This document shows positions 16,524 to 23,618 of a stretch of DNA of 64,000 nucleotides, piece by piece (within the stretch, counting starts at the first letter, position 1; each line of letters opens with the position of its first letter). The notes beneath the pieces were generated by a model. It searched no databases, was not told the origin of the DNA, and saw only the letters and a program-made list of their open reading frames with translations. Made by a program: the position numbers and the translations under genes. The stretch comes from Saccharothrix sp. ALI-22-I (GTDB lineage Bacteria; Actinomycetota; Actinomycetes; Mycobacteriales; Pseudonocardiaceae), in the NCBI RefSeq assembly GCF_001984175.1, contig NZ_MTQP01000069.1:806001-870000 (forward strand), read 5' to 3'.

Positions 16524-17737
16524 GGGTCGTCCGGCAGTTGCAGCGGCGTGCGCACCAGGTCTCGCGCATCGTGCGCTCGCAGGGTGTGCGGCAGCTCGGG
16601 GCCCGTGCGCTGGGCAGCGCGGCACGGCGGTTCGGGGCGGACGCCGAGGTGTTCCCGGTGCGCCTGGAGGACGTGCGTGCGGCGGACATCGGTGTTCGGC
16701 GGCCGGTCGTCGTGCCGCCTCTTCCGGCCGACGGGCGGCTGACCGTCAACTGGGTCAGCACGCCGCCGTCACCCGGTTCCGGCGGGCACACCACGATGTT
16801 CCGGCTCATCGAGCACCTGCAATCGCTCGGCCACAACTGCCGGCTCTACCTGTACGACGTGTACGGCAGCCGTGCGGCGGATCACGAGCCGGTGATCCGG
16901 TCGGCGTTCCCCGGCTTCCGCGGCTCGGTGCACGATGTGCTGGACGGCATGGCCGACGCGCACGCCGTGTTCGCCACCGCGTGGATGACGGCTTACCCGG
17001 CGTTCAACGACCCGTGCGCGGGCAAGCGGTTCTACCTCGTGCAGGACTACGAGCCGTGGTTCTTCCCGGTCGGCGGGCTGTCCGCGTTGGCGGAGAACAC
17101 CTACCGGATGGGCTTCCACGGCTTCACCGCCGGCCGTTACCTGGCCGAGAAGGTGCGGGCCGACGCGGGCATGGCGGCCGACTTCTTCGACTTCGGCTGC
17201 GACGCCGACCGCTACCACCTGCGCAACGGTGTGCGGCGGGACGGCGTGGTGTTCTACGCGCGCCGGCTGGCGCCGCGCCGGGCGATCGAGATCGGACTGC
17301 TGGCGCTGGAGATCTTCGCCGAACAGCATCCGGACGTCGCCATCCACACGTACGGCGAGAAGATCGGCACCCTGGGCCCCCGGCACATCGACCACGGCCT
17401 GGTCTCCCCCGACCGGCTCAACGACATCTACAACCAGTGCTACGCCGGCCTCACCCTGTCGATGACCAACGTCTCGCTCGTACCGCACGAGATGCTCGCC
17501 GCAGGCTGCCTGCCGGTCGTCAACGACGCCGTGCACAACCGCGTCGTGCTGGACAACGACCACGTCCGCTATGCCCCCGCCACCCCGCACGACCTGGCCC
17601 GTGCACTGTCCGAAGTGGTCACACTGCCGGACTTCGGTGCGGTCGCCCAGGCCGCGTCCGCCTCTGTGTCGAGCCGCTCCTGGGACGCGGCCGGACACGA
17701 GCTGGAGAAGGTGCTCAGGCGGGAACTGCTGGTGTGA
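16520..17737 (+). CDS. GT4/WsaF-like glycosyltransferase
   Basis: A 405-residue GT-B-type transferase starting at GTG 16520. The N-terminal domain has VNWVSTPPSPGSGGHTTMFRLIEHL, and FYLVQDYEPWFFPVG is a signature also seen in WsaF-like rhamnosyltransferases. The C-terminal donor domain has VVFYARRLAPRRAIEIGLLALE, HGLVSPDRLNDIYNQCYAGLTLSMTNVSLVPHEMLAAGCLPVVND, the equivalent of the GT4 EX7E region. Rhamnose transfer is suggested but not proven. It is the last gene of the GT2-flippase-GT4 operon and converges with the membrane-anchored propeller gene over 20 bases. Confidence 0.85.
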   Translation: MRVVRQLQRRAHQVSRIVRSQGVRQLGARALGSAARRFGADAEVFPVRLEDVRAADIGVRRPVVVPPLPADGRLTVNWVSTPPSPGSGGHTTMFRLIEHLQSLGHNCRLYLYDVYGSRAADHEPVIRSAFPGFRGSVHDVLDGMADAHAVFATAWMTAYPAFNDPCAGKRFYLVQDYEPWFFPVGGLSALAENTYRMGFHGFTAGRYLAEKVRADAGMAADFFDFGCDADRYHLRNGVRRDGVVFYARRLAPRRAIEIGLLALEIFAEQHPDVAIHTYGEKIGTLGPRHIDHGLVSPDRLNDIYNQCYAGLTLSMTNVSLVPHEMLAAGCLPVVNDAVHNRVVLDNDHVRYAPATPHDLARALSEVVTLPDFGAVAQAASASVSSRSWDAAGHELEKVLRRELLV

Positions 17738-17757
17738 TCGGGCGGTGCGGGGACCGC

Positions 17758-18717
17758 TCAGATCGGGGACGGCGAGTCGGCGTCGGGGATGAGGATCACG
17801 GCGGCGGACGAGCCGTCGGCGGGGACGACGTGGATCGAGGCGAGCTTGGCGTCCTTGGGCACGGCGGCGAACGCGAGTCGTTCGTCGTCCAGCCAGGTGG
17901 CCTGGTCGTCCACGCCCGCGGTGCCGGGGAGCCGGCGTTCCTCGCCGGTCTTCAGGTCCAGCACGGCCAGCTCCCACGGGCCGAGCCGTCCGATGCGCTT
18001 CTTGTAGGCGACCTTCGTGCCGTCCGGCGACAACGACGGGCACTCGGCGTCACGGCGCAGCGACTCCAGGCGACGGTCCACCAGATCGCCCTTCACCAGC
18101 CAGGTGTAGCCGCCCGAGGCGAGGGTCGCGTAGAACGTGCGGTCGTCGTCGGCCACGGTCAGGCCCCAGTAGTTCATGTCCTGAGCGGTGTGGAGCTTGC
18201 CCTCCACCATCGCGGTGAAGCCCTCCAGGGACTCCACGGCCTCGCCGGTCCGCACGTCCAGGAACCCGGTGCGGGTGGAGAACCCGCCGGGCACCAGGTA
18301 GGAATCGCCGCTGACGAAGGACGTCCAGCTGACCACCTGCCCCGAGGCCGACACCTTCGCCCGGCTGGGCACACCGGGCAGCGGCACGGTCCGCACCGCG
18401 GCGCCGTCCCGGGACACCTCGGCGGCGTACGTCGGGCCCGGCCCGGCCAACCGCAGGCACACCGTCGTCCCGCCGGCCCGGTACACCCGCTGGCACGTCA
18501 TCGGGGTGGCGCTGCGGGCGCCGGGATCGGCCAGGCGCACCTGCTCCACCCGGCCGCGACCGTCGGCCAGGGCCACGAACATCAGGTCCCCGTCGACCGT
18601 GGTCACCGCCACGGGTGAGGTCTCGCGCACGACCGACGTCACATACACCACCGCGGCCGCGACGACCAGTACGATGGCCGCGACGGCGAGCGTGACGCGC
18701 CGGGAGCCCAAGTCCAT
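17758..18717 (-). CDS. membrane-anchored TolB/WD40-like propeller protein
   Basis: A 319-residue protein with one N-terminal hydrophobic anchor (VTLAVAAIVLVVAAAVVYVTSVV) and an extracytoplasmic part built of beta-propeller-like repeats such as LSPDGTKVAYKKRIGRLGPWELAVLDLKTGEERRLPGTAG, which contains TolB-type SPDG motifs. ATG 18717 is preceded by AGGTGG; GTG 18732 is also possible. It lies inside the polysaccharide locus, divergent from the Wzz-like gene over about 95 bases. A scaffold or sensor role in polymer assembly is possible but unsupported by catalytic motifs. Confidence 0.75.
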   Translation of the reverse strand: MDLGSRRVTLAVAAIVLVVAAAVVYVTSVVRETSPVAVTTVDGDLMFVALADGRGRVEQVRLADPGARSATPMTCQRVYRAGGTTVCLRLAGPGPTYAAEVSRDGAAVRTVPLPGVPSRAKVSASGQVVSWTSFVSGDSYLVPGGFSTRTGFLDVRTGEAVESLEGFTAMVEGKLHTAQDMNYWGLTVADDDRTFYATLASGGYTWLVKGDLVDRRLESLRRDAECPSLSPDGTKVAYKKRIGRLGPWELAVLDLKTGEERRLPGTAGVDDQATWLDDERLAFAAVPKDAKLASIHVVPADGSSAAVILIPDADSPSPI

Positions 18718-18811
18718 CACCACCTGTAACACCTAGGCGCGAGTCGGCCGATTTCAAGAGTAACAACAGCTAGTGCGCCCGCATGCAGGGTGAACGTGGA
18801 TCGGGGAGCGG

Positions 18812-19765
18812 ATGGACTTCTGGGGCGCCGTGCGGACGCTGCGCAGGCGGTGGTACATCGCCCTGCCGTCGGCGATCCTGGCTGTCGCCGTGGCCGCCGG
18901 TGTGTTCCTCTCGATCCCGACGCGCTACCAGTCCTCGGGGGTCATGGTGCTCACCTCCCCCGCGGCCGGTGGCACGTTCTCGGAGAACGTCTCGCCGGAC
19001 GAGGCGGTGCGGGTCAACCCGCTGCTGGCGTTCGACGGCAGCCTGTCGACCACCTCGCAGATCCTGGCGCAGATCCTGGCCGATCCGAAGACCCGCAAGG
19101 AGTCGCTGGGCATCGTCAAGGACTCACCGGACAACTTCACCGCGGCCGGCGGCGGCCAGGCCGGCCCGTTCCTGTTCGTGACGGGCGACAGCAACACGCC
19201 GGAAGCGGCCGAGCGGATGGTCTCCACGGTGATGGAGTTCGCCGCCAAGGAGCTGGACAAGCAGCAGACCACGCTGAAGGCGCCGGCGTCGACGTTCATC
19301 ACCTCGCAGGTGATCGTGAACCCGACCGCGGCCGAGGCGCAGATCGGCGGCAAGGTCCGGTACGCGGGCGCGGCGTTCGTGCTGCTGATGTTGTTGACGA
19401 CGGCGGCCACGTTCGGCGGCGACAGCATCCTGAACCACCTGCGCCGCCGCCGTGAGGCGCGGGAGCGCCAGGCCGCGGAGGCCGCGGACCACCCGGATGA
19501 CGCCGCCGTGACGCCGCCACAGGCCGCCGCGGGCACTCCGGTGAAGCCCGAGGCTCCGAAACCACCGCCACAGGCCGCTCCACACCCTCCGACACACGTT
19601 TCGCCGCAGTCCAACGGCATGCCGCGCCGCCCGCCCGGCCCGCCGGTGCGCCGCCCGCAGCCGACGGCCAGCGAGCAGACGGTCAAGATCGCCGCTCCCG
19701 GGGCGCGCAACGCCCCCGGTAAACCGGGGGCTCCGGCGTGGCCGACCAACGAAGACAAACCCTGA
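18812..19765 (+). CDS. Wzz-like chain-length/co-polymerase protein
   Basis: A 317-residue protein with the Wzz topology. TM1 (ALPSAILAVAVAAGVFLSIP) follows a short cytosolic N-terminus MDFWGAVRTLRRRWY. A periplasmic-equivalent domain includes TRYQSSGVMVLTSP, and TM2 is at about 187-210 (RYAGAAFVLLMLLTTAATF). The last about 100 residues are Pro/Ala-rich and have neither a Walker A site nor a Tyr cluster, so it is a co-polymerase without its own BY-kinase. Next comes the Wzy-like gene, starting 3 bases or less away, which fits joint control of polymer length. A 9-bp stem-loop lies in its last codons. Confidence 0.85.
   Translation: MDFWGAVRTLRRRWYIALPSAILAVAVAAGVFLSIPTRYQSSGVMVLTSPAAGGTFSENVSPDEAVRVNPLLAFDGSLSTTSQILAQILADPKTRKESLGIVKDSPDNFTAAGGGQAGPFLFVTGDSNTPEAAERMVSTVMEFAAKELDKQQTTLKAPASTFITSQVIVNPTAAEAQIGGKVRYAGAAFVLLMLLTTAATFGGDSILNHLRRRREARERQAAEAADHPDDAAVTPPQAAAGTPVKPEAPKPPPQAAPHPPTHVSPQSNGMPRRPPGPPVRRPQPTASEQTVKIAAPGARNAPGKPGAPAWPTNEDKP
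19712..19731 (+). promoter_or_regulatory. perfect 9-bp hairpin inside the 3' end of the Wzz-like gene
   Basis: GCCCCCGGT (19712-19720) and ACCGGGGGC (19723-19731) form a near-closed palindrome just before the possible starts of the polymerase gene (19738 and 19768). It could lower expression of the polymerase relative to the co-polymerase. It also encodes APGKPGA, so codon choice alone may explain it. Confidence 0.3.
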
Positions 19766-19767
19766 CC

Positions 19768-21102
19768 GTGTCCGAGCAGTTCCTGCAGGACAGCCCCGTG
19801 CGCCAACGGACGGACGGCGCCACTCTCGTGTGCCTGTTACTGCTGGCACTGCTGATCATCCCGGCCCGGCTGGTGCTGTCGTTCGTGCCCATGACGCTGC
19901 CGCCCGCGTTGGTGGTGGCGCTGCTGCTGGGGGTGCTGTGGCTGTCCGGGCAGATGGTGGACACGGTCGGGATGAGCAAGGGGCGCAACGTCGTGCGCAC
20001 CGCCGTGGCGCTGTACCTGGCGTCGCAGCTGGCGACCTACGGCGTGGCGACGCGGCGTTGGCTGCCGACCGATGAGCTGACCGTGGCGGACAGCAGCATC
20101 ATCCGGATCATGTCGATGATCGCGGTCGCGGTGTTCGCGTGCGACGCCATCCGCAGCAAGGAACGGCTGGACCGGGTGCTCAAGCTGCTCTTGGGCTGTT
20201 CGGCGGTGATCGCGTTCGTGGGGCTGGTGCAGTTCGGGCTCGGCGTCGACCTGGCCGGTTACGTGTCGCTGCCGGGGCTGCGCACGCAGGACAACGGGTA
20301 CTCGGCGATGGAGGCCCGGTCGATCTTCCGCCGGCCGACCGGGACCACGAACCACCCCATCGAGTTCGGCCTGGTGTGCGCGATGGCCGTGCCGCTGGGG
20401 GCGCACTACGTGTTCAAGGCGCGGGACGACGGCACGCCGTACGTGCGCTGGCTGGTGTGCCTGGCGCTGGTCGGCCTGGGCTCGATGACCGCGTTGTCGC
20501 GGACCGCGCTGGTCGGTGTGGCGGTGGCGGCGGTGATCATGGTGGTCACGTTGCCGAAGCGGCGCAAGATCACCACTCTGGGGGTGGGCGGCGGGTTCTT
20601 CCTGGGCGCGAGCCTGGTGGTGCCCGGTCTGTTCGGCACCATTCGCGGCATGTTCTCCAACATCGAGGACGACCCGAGCGTGAAGGCGCGTACGGCGGAC
20701 TACGAGGCGGCGGCGGAGCAGATCGACCTGAACCCGTTGCTGGGTCGCGGCTTCGGCACCTACCTGCCGACGAAGTACACGATCCTGGACAACCAGTTCC
20801 TGCTCACCCTGATCGAGAACGGCTACCTCGGCCTGTTCGCGTTGATCGGCATGTTCCTCGCGGCCGCGTTCGCGACGATCCGAGTGCGGATGATCAGCCA
20901 GGACGAGCAACTGCGCAGCCTGGCAAGCGCCCTGCTCGCGGCCGTCCTGGCGGGCGGCATCGGCTCGATCACCTTCGACCTGCTCGGCTTCAGCGTAGCC
21001 ACCGGCCTGGTGTTCATCATGATCGGCATGAGCGGCGCCCTACTACGCGCCGCCCAACAGGAACGCAAGACCACACCCACACCCGAGGTCCAGGGCGCCT
21101 GA
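19768..21102 (+). CDS. O-antigen polymerase/ligase-like membrane protein (Wzy/WaaL type)
   Basis: A 444-residue polytopic protein with about 11 hydrophobic segments. The Wzy_C-like part is visible as TGTTNHPIEFGLVCAMAVPLG, ALSRTALVGVAVAAVIMV and, in the large outer loop, NPLLGRGFGTYLP with DNQFLLTLIENGYLGLFALIGMFLA, which is typical of O-antigen ligases/polymerases. It should polymerise flipped repeat units or join them to an acceptor outside the membrane. I chose GTG 19768, directly after the Wzz-like stop; GTG 19738 overlapping that gene is possible. Its stop lies at the start of the 22-bp repeat array. Confidence 0.85.
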   Translation: MSEQFLQDSPVRQRTDGATLVCLLLLALLIIPARLVLSFVPMTLPPALVVALLLGVLWLSGQMVDTVGMSKGRNVVRTAVALYLASQLATYGVATRRWLPTDELTVADSSIIRIMSMIAVAVFACDAIRSKERLDRVLKLLLGCSAVIAFVGLVQFGLGVDLAGYVSLPGLRTQDNGYSAMEARSIFRRPTGTTNHPIEFGLVCAMAVPLGAHYVFKARDDGTPYVRWLVCLALVGLGSMTALSRTALVGVAVAAVIMVVTLPKRRKITTLGVGGGFFLGASLVVPGLFGTIRGMFSNIEDDPSVKARTADYEAAAEQIDLNPLLGRGFGTYLPTKYTILDNQFLLTLIENGYLGLFALIGMFLAAAFATIRVRMISQDEQLRSLASALLAAVLAGGIGSITFDLLGFSVATGLVFIMIGMSGALLRAAQQERKTTPTPEVQGA

Positions 21103-21118
21103 ACGGCCCTGGTCGCAC

Positions 21119-21250
21119 GTTCCGAGCGTTGAACTCACGGGTCCTGGACGTTCGACTCTCGCGTTCTGAAGGTTCAACTCTCGCGTTCTGAACGTTGGAC
21201 ACGCCTGTTCTGAACGTTGGACACGCGCGTTCTGAACGTTGGACACGCGA
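21119..21250. repeat. six tandem 22-bp repeats (family A, right copy)
   Basis: Units start at 21119, 21141, 21163, 21185, 21207 and 21229 in exact 22-bp register. The last three are nearly identical (begin GTTCTGAACG, end TTGGACACGC plus one variable base and a C or T). The first two or three are diverged (TTGAACTC, TTCGACTC), which suggests growth or homogenisation from the right. A weaker trace (TGAACG at 21100) covers the polymerase stop codon. Each unit holds the self-complementary AACGTT. The same family is at 5122-5209. Confidence 0.92.
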
Positions 21251-21256
21251 GGGCGC

Positions 21257-21278
21257 CCCGTCCGCAGAGGCGGACGGG
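21257..21278. terminator. bidirectional stem-loop terminator
   Basis: CCCGTCCGC (21257-21265) and GCGGACGGG (21270-21278) form a perfect 9-bp stem with loop AGAG. It lies between the convergent polymerase and acetyltransferase genes, just after the 22-bp repeat array. Confidence 0.75.
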
Positions 21279-21295
21279 ACGCGGGTGGGGTGGGG

Positions 21296-21859
21296 TTAGG
21301 GGGCTGGGGAGAGGCCTTTGTCGCCTTCTACGTAGCGGTTGTGGCAGTCGCGGCAGACCAGGCCGGCGTCCAGGCGTTGGCCGCAGTCGCAGACCCAGCC
21401 TTTGTGGGTGGCCGGGTTGCCGGCTACGAAGGCGTGTGCGGCCACGTCCTTGGTGACGACGGAACCCGCGGCGGCGAAGGCGTGTTCGCCGATTTCCACG
21501 CCGCAGACGACTACGACGCCGGCGCCCAGGGTGGCGCCGCGGCGGACCACTGTGGACAGGAGGGCATCGCCGGTCTTGCGGATCGCCGCACGGGGACGCA
21601 GGTCGTTGGTGAACAGGACGTTCGGGCCGAGGAAGACTTCGTCCTCGCAGACCACGCCGTCGAACACCAGGGTGCCGTTCTTCACGGTCACCCGGTCGCC
21701 CAGCACGGCCCGGCTCTCGACGAACGCGCCGTCGCAGATGTTGCAGTCGCGGCCGATTCTGGCCCCCGGCAACACGTGTGCGAACGCCCACACGCGGGTG
21801 CCGGAGCCGACGTCCGAACTCTCGCACAGGCCCTTGGGGTGAACGAACACCTCACTCAT
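21296..21859 (-). CDS. WlbB/WbpD-like sugar N-acetyltransferase
   Basis: A 187-residue left-handed beta-helix acetyltransferase. Hexapeptide turns run through VGSGTRVWAFAHVLPGARIGRDCNICDGAFVE and VGPNVLF-like LGPNVLFTND, and the catalytic region FTNDLRPRAA matches WlbB/WbpD, which acetylate the 3-amino group of UDP-2-acetamido-3-amino-uronic acid. The C-terminus carries CDCGQRLDAGLVCRDC, a small zinc-ribbon-like tail. ATG 21859 overlaps by 4 bases the stop of the aminotransferase gene upstream, so acetylation follows amination in order. With the WlbA-like gene at 30.8-31.9 kb this suggests synthesis of a 2,3-diacetamido-uronate. Confidence 0.82.
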   Translation of the reverse strand: MSEVFVHPKGLCESSDVGSGTRVWAFAHVLPGARIGRDCNICDGAFVESRAVLGDRVTVKNGTLVFDGVVCEDEVFLGPNVLFTNDLRPRAAIRKTGDALLSTVVRRGATLGAGVVVVCGVEIGEHAFAAAGSVVTKDVAAHAFVAGNPATHKGWVCDCGQRLDAGLVCRDCHNRYVEGDKGLSPAP

Positions 21860-22950
21860 CGCACCGCCTCCGCCAACGCCGCCACGACGCGCTCCTGCTG
21901 CGCCACCGTGATCTCCGGGAACAGCGGCAGGGACAGGATCTCCCCCGCCACGGCCTCGCTCACCGGGAAGTCCCCCGGCGCGTGCCCCAGGTACTCGTAC
22001 GCGCCCGCCAGGTGCACCGGCGTCGGGTAGTGGATGCCCGCACCGATCCCGGCCTCGTGCAGCGACGCCAGCACCCGTTCCCGCGACGCCACGCGCACCA
22101 CGTACAGGTGCCACACCGGCACGTTGCCGTCCAGCACCACGGGCAGCGTCACGCCGGGAACATCGGCCAACAAAGACGAGTAACGATCCGCAGCGGCCCG
22201 GCGCAGTTCGTTCCACGCCTCCAGCCGGCGCAGCTTCGCGGACAGCACCACGGCCTGGAGGGTGTCGAGCCGGCTGTTGAAGCCGACCACCGAGTGCTCG
22301 TACTTGCGCGGCGACCCGTGCTCACGCAGCAGACGCACCGCGGAAGCCAACTCAGCCGACGCCGTCAGCACGGCACCACCATCGCCGTAAGCGCCGAGGT
22401 TCTTGCCGGGGTAGAAGCTGGTCGCGGCGATGTCGCCGAGCCCGCCCACCGGCACACCGTGCCGCCGCGCGCCCTGGGCCTGCGCCGCGTCCTCGACGAT
22501 CGGCACACCAAGGGCGAGCAACTCCTCCACGGGCGCGGCCTGCCCATAAAGGTGCACGGGTAGCAGCGCCTTCGTCCGTGGCGACAGCACATCAGCCACC
22601 TGCGACACGTCGATCAAACCCGTGTCGGCCACGCAGTCCACCAGCACCGGCGTGGCACCGGTCCGGGCCACCGCCCCAGCCGTGGCGATGAAGGTGTTGG
22701 CGGGCAGCACGCACTCGTCACCCGGCCCGACCCCCAGCGCCCGCAACGCCAACTCGATGGCGTCGGTGCCGTTACCGACCGCCACGCAGTGCGGGACCTC
22801 TTGGTACGAGGCGAACTCCGCCTCGAACTCGGCGACCTGGCGCCCACCGACGAAGGCGGTGTTCTTGAGCACTTCCGCCCAGCCGTCGGCTACCTCGTCG
22901 GCCACCTGCTCGTGCTGGGCACGCAGGTCCACCAGCGGGATGTCGATCAC
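21856..22950 (-). CDS. DegT/DnrJ/EryC1/StrS aminotransferase (WlbC/WbpE-like)
   Basis: A 364-residue PLP sugar aminotransferase. The N-terminus IPLVDLRAQHEQV is typical of the WlbC/WbpE group. The PLP Lys is K183 in SFYPGKNLGAYGDGG; VEDAAQAQGARRHG gives the Asp/Gln that contact the cofactor ring. It should transfer an amino group to C3 of a UDP-3-keto-hexuronic acid, using glutamate. It is coupled by 4-base overlaps to the PglD/NeuD-like gene upstream and the WlbB-like gene downstream, giving one operon of at least three sugar genes. Confidence 0.88.
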   Translation of the reverse strand: MIDIPLVDLRAQHEQVADEVADGWAEVLKNTAFVGGRQVAEFEAEFASYQEVPHCVAVGNGTDAIELALRALGVGPGDECVLPANTFIATAGAVARTGATPVLVDCVADTGLIDVSQVADVLSPRTKALLPVHLYGQAAPVEELLALGVPIVEDAAQAQGARRHGVPVGGLGDIAATSFYPGKNLGAYGDGGAVLTASAELASAVRLLREHGSPRKYEHSVVGFNSRLDTLQAVVLSAKLRRLEAWNELRRAAADRYSSLLADVPGVTLPVVLDGNVPVWHLYVVRVASRERVLASLHEAGIGAGIHYPTPVHLAGAYEYLGHAPGDFPVSEAVAGEILSLPLFPEITVAQQERVVAALAEAVR

Positions 22951-23618
22951 GAACCGTTCCCCTCTCGCAGTCGTCGGGCGGGGATGCCCGCCCAGACCTC
23001 ACCCGCGGGGACGTCGGCGAGCACCACCGAGCCCATGCCCACCACCGCTCCCGCACCGATCGACACGCCTTCCCGGACCGAACTGCCCTGTCCGAGGTAG
23101 GCGCTCTCCCCCACCCGCACCGACCCGCCCAGCGACGCGCGCCCGGCGAACGTGACGCCGTCGCCGATCTCGTCGTCGTGGGTGATCAGCACGTGCGGCA
23201 TGGCGACGACGTGCGCTCCCAAGCGCAACGGCGTCGTCACCACCGCTCCGGCGAGCAGGACCGTGCCCGGCCCCACCACCGCTCCGACGGCCACCGAGGC
23301 CGCCGGGTGCACCACCGTCGCCCACCGGTCCTCCGGCAGGCCGAGTCGGGCGACGACGCCCAGCCTGCCGCGCGGCCGGTGCGCGTTGGCCACGCACACC
23401 AGCACCGCCGCGTCGGTCATCTCGTGCACCAGATCGGTCCCGCCCAGCACGGGCAGGCCGTCGAGGTGCGTGCCGTGCCGCGCCGGGTCGTCGTCCAGCG
23501 CGCCGACGGGTCGCCACGCGCCGGGGGTGAGGCGGACGGCCGCGAGGACTTCGCGGGCCAGTCCGCCGCCACCCACCAGCAGCAGTGGGCGGGGCCTTTT
23601 CATTTGGGGGGCGCTCAT
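22947..23618 (-). CDS. PglD/NeuD-family sugar O/N-acetyltransferase
   Basis: A 223-residue protein with the two-part PglD layout: an N-terminal Rossmann-like nucleotide-sugar domain (PLLLVGGGGLAREVLAAVR) and a C-terminal hexapeptide helix (PGTVLLAGAVVTTPLRLGAHVVAMPHVLITHDDEIGDGVTFAG). The His of THDD corresponds to the catalytic base region of the family. ATG 23618 overlaps the stop of the giant DUF4082 gene; ATG 23603 would remove five residues. It is probably the second acetyltransferase for the amino sugar, or acts on a different sugar of the repeat unit. Confidence 0.85.
   Translation of the reverse strand: MSAPQMKRPRPLLLVGGGGLAREVLAAVRLTPGAWRPVGALDDDPARHGTHLDGLPVLGGTDLVHEMTDAAVLVCVANAHRPRGRLGVVARLGLPEDRWATVVHPAASVAVGAVVGPGTVLLAGAVVTTPLRLGAHVVAMPHVLITHDDEIGDGVTFAGRASLGGSVRVGESAYLGQGSSVREGVSIGAGAVVGMGSVVLADVPAGEVWAGIPARRLREGNGS

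Noticed and set aside
17741-17757. GCGGT...ACCGC hairpin between convergent genes
   Set aside because: A 5-bp stem is too weak in this composition to call a terminator.
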